A stretch of 64,000 bases of DNA from Nocardia bovistercoris (GCF_015674855.1 NZ_JADMLG010000001.1:797995-861994), one strand, 5' to 3'. Numbered from the stretch's first letter, positions 39,757-49,802 are shown. Translations and numbers: made by a program. Notes: generated from the letters alone by a model not told the origin.

Positions 39757-39925
39757 GCCGGCCCTCCCCCGACAACTGGGTAGCCATCGGCCTGGTGTCA
39801 AAGCAGCGTCAAGGGCGAGGTGCGGGGCGCTAAGGAGTTGTCAGGGGCGGGGCGGGTTGGGGGTCGGGGGAGTTCACTCGGGATGGCGCGCTCCGGTGGG
39901 TGGGTGCGAGAGAGGGAATTCCGGG

Positions 39926-40009
39926 ATGGCTGTTGTGGTGTTCGCGGGGGTGAGCGTGGTGGTGTTCGCGCTGCTCGGGTTGGTGGTTCGGGGGGTGGAG
40001 CGGCTGTGA
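39926..40009 (+). CDS. 27-residue membrane peptide upstream of kdpF
   Basis: A short open frame encodes M-A-V-V-V-F-A-G, a hydrophobic stretch (VSVVVFALLGLVV) and the end RGVERL, so one transmembrane helix with a basic tail. It has AGAGGG upstream and its stop overlaps the kdpF start as GTGA. I recall comparable tiny membrane ORFs before kdpF in other actinobacteria, but the function is not established. It could be a small Kdp-complex peptide or a translational-coupling leader. Confidence 0.6.
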   Translation: MAVVVFAGVSVVVFALLGLVVRGVERL

Positions 40010-40092
40010 TCGCGAATCTGGTCGGGCTGGGGTTGGCCGTGCTCGTCGCGGTGTTCATGGTCGCGGCGCTGCTGTTTCCCGAGAGGTTCTAG
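40006..40092 (+). CDS. kdpF: K+-transporting ATPase small subunit KdpF
   Basis: KdpF is a single-helix peptide that stabilises the KdpFABC complex and is normally about 29 residues. This frame gives 28: a GTG start (V-I-A-N-L), hydrophobic VGLGLAVLVAVFMVAALLF, and the typical ending FPERF (FPEKF in other species). The start overlaps the stop of the 27-residue peptide (GTGA), and the stop directly abuts the kdpA GTG. Confidence 0.9.
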   Translation: MIANLVGLGLAVLVAVFMVAALLFPERF

Positions 40093-41763
40093 GTGGATAC
40101 GACTTCGGCGGCGGTCGCGTTCGTCGCTTCGTTGGTTCTCGCGCTCGCTCTCGTGCATGTTCCGTTGGGCGACTACATGTTTCGCGTCTACACCGGTGAG
40201 CGGCACACGCGGGCGGAGCGGGTGATCTATCGACTCGTCGGGGCGCGGCCCGAGGTGGAGATGACCTGGCCGGTGTACGCGCGCAGTGTGCTGGCGTTCT
40301 CGGCGGTCGGCGTGCTGTTCCTGTTCTTCTTCCAGCTCGCGCAGGGACATCTGCCGTTGCGGTTGTCGGAGCCGGGCACCGAGATGACGGCCGATCTGGC
40401 GTGGAACACGGCGGTCAGTTTCGTCACGAACACCAACTGGCAGAACTACTCCGGGGAATCAACCCAGGGGCATCTGGTGCAGATGGCGGGGCTGGCGGTG
40501 CAGAATTTCGTGTCAGCGGCGGTCGGTATGGCGGTGGCGGTGGCGCTGGTGCGCGGATTCGTCCGCCGCCACACCGGTGAGCTCGGCAATTTCTGGGTGG
40601 ACCTGGTGCGCGGCACCGTGCGCATCCTGTTGCCGATCGCGTTCGTGTTCGCGATCGTGCTGATCGCGGGCGGCGTGATCCAGAACTTCCAGCTCAACGA
40701 GCAGCTCGCGCAGACTGTCGGCGGCGGAGCCGAGACGATCACCGGCGGTCCGGTGGCGAGCCAGGAGGCCGTCAAGCTGCTCGGCACCAACGGCGGCGGC
40801 TTCTACAACGCCAACTCCGCGCACCCGTTCGAGAATCCGACCGCGTGGACGAACTGGGTGCAGATCTTCCTGCTGCTGGTGATCGCCTTCTCGCTGCCGC
40901 GCACCTTCGGGCGCATGGTCGGCAGCCGAAAACAGGGGTACGCGATCGTCGCGGTCATGGGCGCCATCGCGTTGGTCAGCGTGACGCTCACCAACCTGTT
41001 CCAGCTCCAGCACCACGGCACCGTTCCCAGCGCGGTCGGCGCGTCCATGGAAGGCGTCGAACAGCGTTTCGGCGTGGCGAATTCGGCGACCTTCGCGGCG
41101 GCGACCACCCTGACCTCCACCGGCGCCGTCGACTCGTTCCACGACTCGTACACCAGCCTCGGCGGCGCGATGACCCTGTTCAATATGCAGCTCGGCGAGA
41201 TCGCTCCCGGCGGAACGGGTTCCGGGCTGTACGGCATGCTCGTGGTCGCGATCATCACGGTCTTCGTTGCGGGACTGATGGTGGGGCGGACGCCGGAATA
41301 CCTCGGCAAGAAGATCACGCCGCGCGAAATCAAGCTCGCCGCGGCGTATTTCCTGGTCACCCCGCTGATCGTGTTGGTCGGCACCGCGGTGTCGATGGCG
41401 ATGCCCGGCCAACGCGCGAGCATGCTCAACAGCGGACCGCACGGACTCTCGGAAGTGCTCTACGCGTTCACCTCCGCCGCCAACAACAACGGCTCCGCGT
41501 TCGCGGGGCTGACCGGCAATACCGAATGGTTCAACACCGCGCTCGGGTTGGCCATGGTCTTCGGCCGTTTCCTGCCGCTGATCTTCGTGCTCGCGCTCGC
41601 GGGCGCGCTGGCGCGGCAGGGCTACACCCCCACCTCGGCAGGCACCCTGCCCACGCACCGGCCGCAGTTCGTCGGCATGGTCGTGGGCGTCGCGGTGATC
41701 CTGGTCGCACTCACCTTCCTGCCCGCGCTCGCGCTCGGGCCGCTCGCCGAAGGAATCCACTGA
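40093..41763 (+). CDS. kdpA: K+-transporting ATPase channel subunit KdpA
   Basis: KdpA is the potassium-selective channel-like subunit of the KdpFABC pump. The 556-residue protein has about ten helices and four selectivity-filter loops: [10 protein letters not shown] (about 115-124), [20 protein letters not shown] (about 233-252), [13 protein letters not shown] (about 338-350) and [16 protein letters not shown] (about 458-473). It starts at a GTG immediately after the kdpF stop and ends one base before the kdpB ATG region. Induction by KdpDE (29240-32568) is expected from the family. Confidence 0.97.
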   Translation: MDTTSAAVAFVASLVLALALVHVPLGDYMFRVYTGERHTRAERVIYRLVGARPEVEMTWPVYARSVLAFSAVGVLFLFFFQLAQGHLPLRLSEPGTEMTADLAWNTAVSFVTNTNWQNYSGESTQGHLVQMAGLAVQNFVSAAVGMAVAVALVRGFVRRHTGELGNFWVDLVRGTVRILLPIAFVFAIVLIAGGVIQNFQLNEQLAQTVGGGAETITGGPVASQEAVKLLGTNGGGFYNANSAHPFENPTAWTNWVQIFLLLVIAFSLPRTFGRMVGSRKQGYAIVAVMGAIALVSVTLTNLFQLQHHGTVPSAVGASMEGVEQRFGVANSATFAAATTLTSTGAVDSFHDSYTSLGGAMTLFNMQLGEIAPGGTGSGLYGMLVVAIITVFVAGLMVGRTPEYLGKKITPREIKLAAAYFLVTPLIVLVGTAVSMAMPGQRASMLNSGPHGLSEVLYAFTSAANNNGSAFAGLTGNTEWFNTALGLAMVFGRFLPLIFVLALAGALARQGYTPTSAGTLPTHRPQFVGMVVGVAVILVALTFLPALALGPLAEGIH

Positions 41764-41764
41764 C

Positions 41765-43894
41765 ATGTCAACCGCCGTCATAGCTGCGAGTACCGAACCG
41801 CGCGGACGCGACGTGGCACGCGGGGCGCTCGACCCCGCGATGCTGCTGACCTGCCTGCCCGAGGCGTTGCGCAAACTCGATCCGCGCGTCCTGTGGCGCA
41901 ATCCGGTGATGCTTGTGGTCGAGGTCGGCGCGGCGTGGTCGACCGTCCTCGCCGTCGCCGATCCCACCTTCTTCGCGTGGTCGGTCGTGACTTGGCTGTG
42001 GCTGACCGTCCTGTTCGCGAACCTGGCCGAGGCGGTCGCCGAGGGACGCGGCAAGGCGCAGGCCGAGACACTGCGTAAGGCCAGAACCGACACCGTCGCA
42101 CGCCGACTGACGGACTGGTCGCCCGGCGCCCGTGTGGTCGAGGAGCGAGTGCTCGCGCCCGAACTGCGCCGCGGCGATCACGTCATCGTGGAAGCGGGCG
42201 AGCTCGTCCCCGGCGACGGCGATGTCGTCGAGGGCATCGCCGCGGTGGACGAATCCGCCATCACCGGCGAATCCGCCCCGGTCATCAGGGAATCCGGCGG
42301 CGACCGTTCGGCGGTGACCGGCGGCACCACCGTGCTCTCGGACCGCATCGTGGTGCGCATCACCCAGGAACCGGGCGCGAGCTTCATCGACCGGATGATC
42401 GCGCTGGTCGAGGGCGCGAACCGGCAGAAGACCCCGAACGAGATCGCGCTGAACATCCTGCTCGCGGCGCTGACCGTCATCTTCGTCTTCGCGGTGGTCA
42501 CCCTGCAGCCGATGGCGATCTTCGCCAAGTCGAACAATCCCGGCGTGCCGGACAGTCCGGCGCTCGACGCGCACGGCGTGACCGGCATCGTGATGGTGGC
42601 GCTGCTGGTGTGCCTGATCCCGACCACGATCGGCGCGCTGCTCTCGGCGATCGGCATCGCGGGCATGGACCGGTTGGTGCGGCGCAATGTGCTGGCCATG
42701 TCGGGGCGCGCGGTCGAGGCCGCGGGCGATGTGAACACCTTGCTGCTCGACAAGACCGGCACCATCACCCTCGGCAACCGCCGGGCTTCGGAGTTCGTGC
42801 CGGTGCCCGGGATCACCGACGACGAATTGATCGACGCGGCAAGACTTTCCAGTCTCGCGGACGAGACGCCCGAGGGTCGTTCCATCGTCGCCATCGCCCA
42901 ACGGCCCGCGGGCGCGGGAGCTCCCGGCGCGCCGACCGGCGCGCACCCGGTGCCGTTCAGCGCACAGACCCGCATGTCGGGCGTCGACTACCCCGACGGT
43001 CGCCTGCTGCGCAAGGGGGCGGCGAGCGCGGTCACCGAATGGGTTCGCACGCAAGGCGGTTCGGCGCCGGATCGGCTCGACGCGATCGTGGACGGCATAG
43101 CCGCTTCGGGCGGCACCCCGCTGGTCGTCGGCGAGGCCGTCGGCGATCACGCACGCGTGCTCGGCGTCATCCACCTGAAGGATGTGGTGAAGCAGGGCAT
43201 GCGAGAACGCTTCGACGAGATGCGACGCATGGGCATCCGCACGGTGATGATCACCGGCGACAATCCGTTGACCGCCGCGGCGATCGCCGAGGAGGCGGGC
43301 GTGGACGACTTCCTCTCCGAAGCGACCCCGCAGGACAAACTCGACCTCATCAAACGGGAACAGGCGGGCGGACGCCTGGTCGCGATGACCGGCGACGGCA
43401 CCAACGACGCACCGGCGCTGGCGCAGGCCGACGTCGGCGTGGCCATGAACTCCGGCACCGCGGCGGCCAAGGAAGCGGGCAACATGGTCGACCTCGACTC
43501 GGATCCGACCAAGCTGATCGAGATCGTGGCGATCGGCAAACAGCTGCTCATCACCCGGGGCGCGCTGACCACCTTCTCCATCGCCAACGACATCGCCAAA
43601 TACTTCGCGATCATTCCCGCGCTGTTCGTGAGCCTGTTCCCCGGGCTCGACCTGCTCAATGTGATGCGACTGGCGAGCCCGCAGTCCGCGATCCTGTCGG
43701 CGGTGGTGTTCAACGCGCTGGTGATCGTCGCGCTCATCCCGCTGTCGCTGCGCGGGGTGCGCTACCGGCCCGACAACGCCTCGGCGCTGCTGACCCGCAA
43801 CCTCACGATCTACGGTCTCGGCGGCATCGTCGCGCCGTTCCTCGGCATCAAGATCATCGACCTCGTCGTCCACCTCCTTCCTGGGATGTCCTGA
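41765..43894 (+). CDS. kdpB: K+-transporting P-type ATPase subunit KdpB
   Basis: KdpB is the P-type ATPase that drives potassium import. The 709-residue protein has the actuator motif TGES (167-170; the Ser corresponds to inhibitory phosphoserine 162 of E. coli KdpB), the phosphorylated Asp329 in [13 protein letters not shown], the nucleotide-binding loop with [10 protein letters not shown], and the hinge [22 protein letters not shown] near 540. A longer N-terminus than E. coli accounts for the offset of about 20 residues. It begins 1 bp after kdpA and ends 1 bp before kdpC. Confidence 0.97.
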   Translation: MSTAVIAASTEPRGRDVARGALDPAMLLTCLPEALRKLDPRVLWRNPVMLVVEVGAAWSTVLAVADPTFFAWSVVTWLWLTVLFANLAEAVAEGRGKAQAETLRKARTDTVARRLTDWSPGARVVEERVLAPELRRGDHVIVEAGELVPGDGDVVEGIAAVDESAITGESAPVIRESGGDRSAVTGGTTVLSDRIVVRITQEPGASFIDRMIALVEGANRQKTPNEIALNILLAALTVIFVFAVVTLQPMAIFAKSNNPGVPDSPALDAHGVTGIVMVALLVCLIPTTIGALLSAIGIAGMDRLVRRNVLAMSGRAVEAAGDVNTLLLDKTGTITLGNRRASEFVPVPGITDDELIDAARLSSLADETPEGRSIVAIAQRPAGAGAPGAPTGAHPVPFSAQTRMSGVDYPDGRLLRKGAASAVTEWVRTQGGSAPDRLDAIVDGIAASGGTPLVVGEAVGDHARVLGVIHLKDVVKQGMRERFDEMRRMGIRTVMITGDNPLTAAAIAEEAGVDDFLSEATPQDKLDLIKREQAGGRLVAMTGDGTNDAPALAQADVGVAMNSGTAAAKEAGNMVDLDSDPTKLIEIVAIGKQLLITRGALTTFSIANDIAKYFAIIPALFVSLFPGLDLLNVMRLASPQSAILSAVVFNALVIVALIPLSLRGVRYRPDNASALLTRNLTIYGLGGIVAPFLGIKIIDLVVHLLPGMS

Positions 43895-43895
43895 T

Positions 43896-44789
43896 ATGCG
43901 CACGTCCACATGGGCCCGACAGCATCTGGCGGCCTTGCGCGCCCTGCTCGTGCTGACCCTCATCACCGGAATCGTCTATCCCGTCGCCGTTTTCGCGGTT
44001 GGCAGGCTCCCCGGCCTCAGTGACAAGGCGGACGGGTCACTGCTCGAGGTCGACGGGAAGGTGGTCGGCAGCAGCCTGATCGGGCAGCCCTTCATCGATG
44101 CGGAAGGTCACGCGCTGAGGCAGTACTTCCAGAGCAGGCCATCGGCAGCCGGTGACGGGTACGACCCGCTGTCCACCTCGGCGTCCAACCTCGGCCCCGA
44201 GGACATCATCGACACCACCGTCGCCGGGAGCGCGACGACGAAACCGAGCCTGCTGAGCACCGTCTGCACCAGGAGCAAGCAGATCGCCGACCGCGAGGGT
44301 GTCGACGGCCGCCGCCCCTTCTGCACCCCGGATGGCCTCGGCGCCGTCCTGTCGGTACTCGGCCCGCGCGACGCCGACGGTGAGGTCACCCGCCCGATCG
44401 CGGTCTACAGCGTCAACGAACGGTGCGCCGAACATCCCGTGCCGTTCCTCGCGAGCTATCGCGGCGTCCCGGTGCGCTGCGCGGAGAACCCCGGCGGGTA
44501 CCCGGAGGGCAGGATCGTCCCGATTCCGGGCGACGCGCCGACCGATCCCGCGGTACCCGCCGACGCCGTCACCGCGAGCGGCAGCGGACTCGACCCGCAC
44601 ATCTCGCCCCGCTACGCCGACATCCAGGTGCGCCGGGTCGCCGATGCGCGCGGTATCACACCGGAACAGGTGCGCGCGCTGGTGCATGCGCACACCGCCG
44701 GACGACCGCTCGGCTTCCTCGGCGAACCCGCGGTCGACGTGGTCGCCCTCAATCTCGAACTCGACCGACGCTTCCCGTTCCAAGGTTGA
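43896..44789 (+). CDS. kdpC: K+-transporting ATPase subunit KdpC with a cysteine-rich insertion
   Basis: KdpC is the periplasmic-side catalytic chaperone of Kdp, usually about 190 residues. This one has 297. The ends are canonical: a helix (ALRALLVLTLITGIVYPVAVFAVG, about 13-36), VGSSLIGQPF (57-66), YFQSRPSAAGDGYDPLSTSASNLGP (77-101), then after a gap TASGSGLDPHIS (226-237) and ARGITPEQVRALVHAHT. Between about 102 and 220 lies an inserted segment with four cysteines (124, 143, 177, 195), predicted to be outside the membrane. The reading frame is intact. The ATG at 43896 follows kdpB by 1 bp. Confidence 0.95.
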   Translation: MRTSTWARQHLAALRALLVLTLITGIVYPVAVFAVGRLPGLSDKADGSLLEVDGKVVGSSLIGQPFIDAEGHALRQYFQSRPSAAGDGYDPLSTSASNLGPEDIIDTTVAGSATTKPSLLSTVCTRSKQIADREGVDGRRPFCTPDGLGAVLSVLGPRDADGEVTRPIAVYSVNERCAEHPVPFLASYRGVPVRCAENPGGYPEGRIVPIPGDAPTDPAVPADAVTASGSGLDPHISPRYADIQVRRVADARGITPEQVRALVHAHTAGRPLGFLGEPAVDVVALNLELDRRFPFQG

Positions 44790-44846
44790 CCCGCCCACCT
44801 CGCCACCGGCATCGAAACGAGCAGCCGGCGTCACCGAGCGGTCACC

Positions 44847-46343
44847 TCACTTCAAACAACGATCCGGAGGCAGCAGGGTACTGCCGCACGGTTCGTTGCC
44901 GAATGCCCGCAACACTTCCGCGCCGACATTGTCGGTCAGATAATGCAGGAAACTCGCGCCGAGCGACCCCGCGGGCAGATCACCGTTGCTGTAGGCATAC
45001 TCGACGCCCCACAGCGGATACTCCTCGGCGATGGCCCGCTCCCGACTCGCGGCGACGCCGCCGATGGTCACGATCCGAACTTCGGCCCCGACCGCCGCCG
45101 CGTATTCGCTGTAGCCGATGGCGCCGGGCAGGTCGGCGACCGCTTTGTGCATCTCCTTGGTCGCGTCGGCCTCGCAGTAGGTCTGCCGCGTATTCCTGAT
45201 GGCGATACAACTCTGATGCTCGCGCACGGGCTGGCCGCCGGGCATCAACCTGCTCTCGAAGATATTGCGGGTACCCGAACCCGGCCGCCGATTGACCAGC
45301 ACCACCGGCAGATTCGGTCCCCCGACCTGGCTCCAGTTCGTGATCTCCCCCCGGAACAGACCGCTGATCTGCGCCGGACTCAGATCGGCGACCCCGAGAT
45401 CCTTGTTCACGATCACCGCGAACAGCGACAGCGCAAGCGGCCTCGGCACCAGTGTGGGATACGCCTTGCCCATCGGTCCGTCGCTGATCGTGAGCAGCTC
45501 AGGATTCGGCCCCGCGGCGGTCACCCGGTCGAGTCCGGCTTCGGTGCTGGAGAATTCGGAGGTGATGCGCGCCCCCGCGCAGCGCTCGCTGTACTGTTCC
45601 GCGGCCTTCTCGAGCACCGATTCGAACGCCGATGAACCCACCACGGTGAGTTTGCCCGACGCGCAATCCAGCGGATTCGGCGACGGCTCGACCGCGGCCA
45701 CCACGAATTGCACCACGATGACCGCGACCAGGAAGGCGATGAGCGCGAAGATCACGCGCGAGACCCCGGTACGACTCTTCGTCTCGGTGACGTGTCCGCG
45801 CCGGATCGCGCCGACCAACTCCGGGTCCGGATACTCCCCCGATCCCTCGGACCGTTGCAGGATGGCCAGCACCTTGTAGTGGTCGCCGCGATTCAACGGC
45901 ACCTTCGGCAGGTCGATGACCCCGATCCGACCACCGGTGTCCTGTCGCACGCTGATCCCGGACAGCGGGCCGAGACGATCCACCAGATCCTGATCGCTGA
46001 GCTCGGTCACCGCCATGCCGACCACCCGCCGCTGCGGAAAGCGCAGATGCAGTCCGACCCCGGGAACCGGCACGAGATAGTCCGATTCGTCGATCGTCGA
46101 GGTGCCGCTGTTCTCGATGCGCACCAGAACGATGGACAGGTCACGCAATTCGGCGTCGTTGGCCCGCAATTGGCTCAGCACACCGGGAAATACCGCCTCC
46201 ACCTCACCGGTGACCGGCGTATCCATCTGCACGCGATAGCCGAGACGATGTCGCCCGACGAAAACGAATTCCCACAGGAATGCGGCGATCGGTATCGCGA
46301 TACCGACAAGCGCCAGAATTGTGTCGACCGGAATATCGCCCAC
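44847..46343 (-). CDS. Two-TM membrane protein with PstS-like phosphate-binding domain
   Basis: A 498-residue protein. An N-terminal helix (DTILALVGIAIPIAAFLWEF, about 7-26) is followed by a domain of about 160 residues of unknown type (strands such as LSIVLVRIENSGTSTIDE) and a second helix (VIFALIAFLVAVIVVQFVVAAV, about 197-218). The remainder is a PstS-like substrate-binding domain: KLTVVGSSAFESVLEKAAEQY (231-251), DLSPAQISGLFRGEITNWSQVGG and the phosphate-site-like NRRPGSGTRNIFE. Normal PstS is a secreted lipoprotein without such N-terminal domains, and no pstCAB genes are nearby, so it may be a sensor. The GTG at 46343 with GGGAGGG upstream is preferred to the longer frame. Confidence 0.8.
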   Translation of the reverse strand: MGDIPVDTILALVGIAIPIAAFLWEFVFVGRHRLGYRVQMDTPVTGEVEAVFPGVLSQLRANDAELRDLSIVLVRIENSGTSTIDESDYLVPVPGVGLHLRFPQRRVVGMAVTELSDQDLVDRLGPLSGISVRQDTGGRIGVIDLPKVPLNRGDHYKVLAILQRSEGSGEYPDPELVGAIRRGHVTETKSRTGVSRVIFALIAFLVAVIVVQFVVAAVEPSPNPLDCASGKLTVVGSSAFESVLEKAAEQYSERCAGARITSEFSSTEAGLDRVTAAGPNPELLTISDGPMGKAYPTLVPRPLALSLFAVIVNKDLGVADLSPAQISGLFRGEITNWSQVGGPNLPVVLVNRRPGSGTRNIFESRLMPGGQPVREHQSCIAIRNTRQTYCEADATKEMHKAVADLPGAIGYSEYAAAVGAEVRIVTIGGVAASRERAIAEEYPLWGVEYAYSNGDLPAGSLGASFLHYLTDNVGAEVLRAFGNEPCGSTLLPPDRCLK

Positions 46344-46467
46344 CGGCTCGTGCCCTCCCCTGAATTGAGCGCGGCGATTCGAGTCGCCGCGCGTGTCAAC
46401 CATTCTGGGCCCGCGACTCCGGCCGACCCGATGCGGGGACGAATGTTCAGTGGGTGTTCACGTGTGA

Positions 46468-47535
46468 TCAACCGGCCTCGATGGCGCGAGTCCACTCCAG
46501 CAATCGGTCCAGCGGCCAGGTGTTCACGACTCGTTCCGGCGCAATGCCATTGGCGTGCGCCCGCTCGCATCCGTAACCCTGCCAGTCCAATTGGCCCGGC
46601 GCGTGCGCGTCGGTGTCGATGGCGAAGACACAGCCCATTTCCACGGCGAGACGAATCAGCCGCGACGGCGGATCCCGGCGTTCGGGACGGCTGTTCACCT
46701 CGACGGCGGTACCGAATCGCCTGCACGCCTCGAAGACCACCTCGGCGTCGAAGGCCGATTCCGGGCGGGTGCCCCGATTGCCCTCGACCAGGCGGCCCGT
46801 GCAGTGTCCGAGCACATCCACATTCGGGTCGGCCACCGCGTACACCATCCGCTTGGTCATCGCCTCGGCGTCGGCGCGCAGCCCGGAATGCACGCTCGCC
46901 ACCACGATGTCGAGCCGTTCCAGCAGGTCGGAGCGCTGATCGAGGGTGCCGTCGTCGAGGATGTCGACCTCGATGCCGGTCAGGACGCGGAACGGCGCCA
47001 CGCGTTCGTTCAGTTCGGCCACCACGTCGAGTTGGCGCAGCAGCCGGTCCGCGGACAGCCCGTTGGCGACGGTCAACCGCGGCGAATGGTCGGTCAGCGC
47101 ACAGTATTCGTGTCCGAGGGCGGCGGCGACGGCCATCATCTCCTCGATCGGGCTGCCGCCGTCGGACCAGTCCGAATGCGTGTGCAGATCCCCGCGCAAC
47201 GCGGCGCGCACCGGTTTGCCTTCCGGCCCGATCGGTTGCGCCTGCCCGCGCAGCTCGACCAGATAGTCCGGCACCGCACCGGAACAGGCCTGGTCGATCA
47301 CGGCGGCCGTCTTCGGGCCGATGCCCGCGAGTTCCTGCCAACCTCGGGTGGCGCGGCGCCGCTCCCGCTCACGCTCCGGCAGCCGCGCCACGATATCGGC
47401 CGCCCGCCGGTACGCCTTGACCCGATGGGTCTGCGCGCGAGCGCGTTCCAGCCAGAATCCGATCTCGCGCAACGCCTCGACCGGACCCGGCGCTCCCGCC
47501 GGATCCGGCGCCGCGGTCGGATCCCGCTCGACCAC
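46468..47535 (-). CDS. PHP-domain phosphoesterase with PolX-like HhH N-terminus
   Basis: A 355-residue protein. Residues about 15-75 form a PolX-like helical domain (ALREIGFWLERARAQTHRVKAYRRAADIV) and a helix-hairpin-helix (WQELAGIGPKTAAVIDQ). The polymerase palm of PolX is missing. A complete PHP domain follows: GDLHTHSDWSDGGSP (about 118-132), ALTDHS (about 148), TGIEVDI (about 187), VVASVHSGL (about 210), LGHCTGR, and IDTDAHAPGQLDWQGYG near the end. PHP domains are metal-dependent phosphoesterases; substrate DNA or nucleotides are inferred. The GTG overlaps the upstream stop (TAGTG), so it is coupled to the RibD-like gene. Confidence 0.88.
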   Translation of the reverse strand: MVERDPTAAPDPAGAPGPVEALREIGFWLERARAQTHRVKAYRRAADIVARLPERERERRRATRGWQELAGIGPKTAAVIDQACSGAVPDYLVELRGQAQPIGPEGKPVRAALRGDLHTHSDWSDGGSPIEEMMAVAAALGHEYCALTDHSPRLTVANGLSADRLLRQLDVVAELNERVAPFRVLTGIEVDILDDGTLDQRSDLLERLDIVVASVHSGLRADAEAMTKRMVYAVADPNVDVLGHCTGRLVEGNRGTRPESAFDAEVVFEACRRFGTAVEVNSRPERRDPPSRLIRLAVEMGCVFAIDTDAHAPGQLDWQGYGCERAHANGIAPERVVNTWPLDRLLEWTRAIEAG

Positions 47536-48131
47536 TATCGAATCCGGCTGTATTTCAGGAAGGCCACGCCGTCCTCGAAGATCCGGCTCGTGATCACCCG
47601 GAAACGCGCGGCGTCGGGCAGCCGCGCCCCGGCGCCGAACAGCCCGGTGCCGAACAGCGGTGTGCCGTTGCCGAGCACGATCGGATACAGCTTCAGGAAG
47701 ATCTGATCGATCTCCGGCAGCAGCGTGTGCGCCAGCTCGCCGCCGCCGCACAGCCAGATCCCGAGCCCGGACTCCCGCTTGAGCGCGCGCACCTTCGGGA
47801 GCGGGTCACCGGGAATCAACTCGACCGCCGGGTCGGGATTGTCCGGCAATGTCGTCGACACCACGTACTGCCGCAGATGCGCGTACGGACTCGACGTGCC
47901 GGTTTTGACCCCGAAATCGTGGGTCTTGCGGCCCATCAGCACGGTGTCGAAGCTCGCGTTGCGTTTGGTGATCCCGCGCGCCTGTCTGACCTCGGTCGGC
48001 AGGGTCTCCGGAAATTGCGCGGTGATCGCCGGACCGTGATCGCCGCCGACGGGGAAGAAATCGACCGACCCGTCCTCGGTGGCGATGAAACCGTCGATCG
48101 TCGAGGCGACGTAGTAGGTGAGCTTGCGCAT
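47535..48131 (-). CDS. Dihydrofolate reductase-family (RibD C-terminal-like) protein
   Basis: The 198-residue protein starts MRKLTYYVASTIDGFIATEDGSVDFF, the classic opening of stand-alone RibD C-terminal-domain proteins. It continues with DTVLMGRKTHDFGV (about 62-75), a nucleotide-binding WLCGGGELAHTLL (about 127-139) and LKLYPIVLGNGTPLFG (about 147-162). It is probably an NADPH-dependent reductase with unknown substrate. It is a paralogue of the gene at 3295-3849, but the sequences are clearly different. Its TAG overlaps the downstream PHP start. Confidence 0.87.
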   Translation of the reverse strand: MRKLTYYVASTIDGFIATEDGSVDFFPVGGDHGPAITAQFPETLPTEVRQARGITKRNASFDTVLMGRKTHDFGVKTGTSSPYAHLRQYVVSTTLPDNPDPAVELIPGDPLPKVRALKRESGLGIWLCGGGELAHTLLPEIDQIFLKLYPIVLGNGTPLFGTGLFGAGARLPDAARFRVITSRIFEDGVAFLKYSRIR

Positions 48132-48195
48132 AAGTCCTTCCTCGAACGGCCGGACCGGATTACCGACCGCCTAAGGAAACGGTAGCTCGCTCGGC

Positions 48196-49056
48196 TCAGC
48201 GTTGCCGGGGCTTACGCTGACAGCGCGGACACGAGTAGGAAGATCGGTTCATGAACCGCTCACGCACGATGGGCGCGCCGCAGCGCCGACACGGCTCGTC
48301 CTCGCGCCCGTAGACCGCGAGCGACCGCTCGAAATAGCCGGATCGCCCGTTGACGTTCACATACAGCGCGTCGAACGAGGTGCCGCCCGCGTCGAGCGCT
48401 TCACCCATCACCGCGCGCACGTCGGTCAGCAGCGCGCGCAGCGCAGGTCTGCTCGCCCCGGATGCGGGCCGGTTGCCGTGCAGGCCCGACCGCCACAGCG
48501 CCTCGTCGGCGTAGATGTTGCCGATACCGGAGACCACCGTCTGATCGAGCAGGACGCGCTTGATCTCGGACTGCCTGGCCCGCAGCGCCGACACGGCTGC
48601 CTCGGCGTCGAACAGCGGATCGAGCGGGTCGCGGGCGATGTGCGCGACCGGCTCGGGCACCAGCGCACCCGCCACCTCGACCAGCTGGGCCAACGCCCAC
48701 CCGCCGAAGGTGCGCTGATCGACGAATCGCAGTTCCGCGCCGTCGTGCAGCGCGGCGCGGATGTGGGCGTGCTTCTCCACCGGGGCGGCGGCGGGCTGTA
48801 CCAGCATCTGACCGCTCATCCCGAGATGCACGACGAGCGCGGTATCGGGCTCGTCGAAGGTCAGCCACAGGAATTTGCCGCGGCGGTGCGCCGACTCCAC
48901 CCGGCGGCCGGTCAGCCGGGCCGCGAGATCGGTGGCGCCCTCGAGGTGGCGGCGCACCGAACGCGGATGGGTGATCGTCACCGACTCCACGGTGCGGCCG
49001 ACCACGTGTTCGGCCAGCCCGCGCCGTACCACCTCGACTTCGGGAAGTTCGGGCAC
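48196..49056 (-). CDS. mutM: Formamidopyrimidine-DNA glycosylase MutM
   Basis: MutM (Fpg) removes 8-oxoguanine and ring-opened purines from DNA and cuts the abasic site. The 286-residue protein has the catalytic N-terminal [13 protein letters not shown] (Pro2, Glu3), [16 protein letters not shown] (Lys for catalysis), [13 protein letters not shown] (about 75-87), the helix-two-turn-helix [13 protein letters not shown], and the zinc finger [16 protein letters not shown]...YSCPRCQ at the C-terminus. It directly follows rnc with 1 bp spacing, as in M. tuberculosis. Confidence 0.96.
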   Translation of the reverse strand: MPELPEVEVVRRGLAEHVVGRTVESVTITHPRSVRRHLEGATDLAARLTGRRVESAHRRGKFLWLTFDEPDTALVVHLGMSGQMLVQPAAAPVEKHAHIRAALHDGAELRFVDQRTFGGWALAQLVEVAGALVPEPVAHIARDPLDPLFDAEAAVSALRARQSEIKRVLLDQTVVSGIGNIYADEALWRSGLHGNRPASGASRPALRALLTDVRAVMGEALDAGGTSFDALYVNVNGRSGYFERSLAVYGREDEPCRRCGAPIVRERFMNRSSYSCPRCQRKPRQR

Positions 49057-49057
49057 C

Positions 49058-49780
49058 TCAGGCGTCGGCCGTCAACGCACGATAGGCCGCGCCCGCCGCC
49101 TTCTGTTCGGCTTCCTTCTTCGAGCGACCGACGCCCTTTCCGTACGGCGCTCCGCCGATCACCGTGGTCGCGGTGAATTCCTTGTCGTGATCGGGCCCGG
49201 TCGAGGTGATCTCGTAGGTGGGCACGCCGATACCGCGTTCGGCCGTGAGTTCCTGGAGGCTGGTCTTGAAGTCCAGGCCCGCGCCCATCCTCGGGCCGCG
49301 CTCCAGCAGATCCGCGAACAGCCGCAGCACCACCTCGCGCGCGACTTCGATGCCGTGCTCGAGATGCACCGCGCCGAGCAGCGACTCCATGCCGTCGGCG
49401 AGGATGCTCGGCTTGTCGCGGCCGCCGGTGAGTTCCTCACCCTTGCCGAGAAGCAGGTGCACGCCGAGACCGCCCTCGCCGAGACCGCGCGCGACCTCGG
49501 CGAGCGCGTGCATGTTGACCACGCTCGCCCGCAGCTTCGCCAACTCGCCCTCGGACTTGTCGGGATGCTCGTGGTAGAGCCGCTCGGTGATGCTCAGGCC
49601 GAGTACCGAGTCGCCGAGGAATTCCAGGCGCTCGTTGGTCGGCAGGCCGCCGTTCTCGTAGGCGTAGGACCGGTGCGTCAGCGCCAGGCGCAGCAGCTCC
49701 GGCCCGACGGCGACGCCGAGCGCCTCGAGTAGGCTCGTGTGCTCACCGGTCGAGCCGGCGACATCCTTGCTGAGGGTCAC
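49058..49780 (-). CDS. rnc: Ribonuclease III
   Basis: RNase III cuts double-stranded RNA, including rRNA precursors. The 240-residue protein has the signature [14 protein letters not shown] (about 49-62), where the Glu and Asp bind metal, [16 protein letters not shown] (about 127-142) with the second acidic site, and a C-terminal dsRNA-binding domain ([21 protein letters not shown] through [15 protein letters not shown]). The GTG at 49780 (VTLSKDVAG) is the start of the open frame; a shorter start is possible. The order rpmF-rnc-mutM is conserved in actinobacteria. Confidence 0.96.
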   Translation of the reverse strand: MTLSKDVAGSTGEHTSLLEALGVAVGPELLRLALTHRSYAYENGGLPTNERLEFLGDSVLGLSITERLYHEHPDKSEGELAKLRASVVNMHALAEVARGLGEGGLGVHLLLGKGEELTGGRDKPSILADGMESLLGAVHLEHGIEVAREVVLRLFADLLERGPRMGAGLDFKTSLQELTAERGIGVPTYEITSTGPDHDKEFTATTVIGGAPYGKGVGRSKKEAEQKAAGAAYRALTADA

Positions 49781-49802
49781 GTCGATAGCGGATCTCGGAC
49801 CG

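Noticed and set aside
40446..42093. Long minus-strand frames over kdpA and kdpB.
   Set aside because: They are reverse shadows of two clear membrane-protein genes; the translations are charged and repetitive without family marks.
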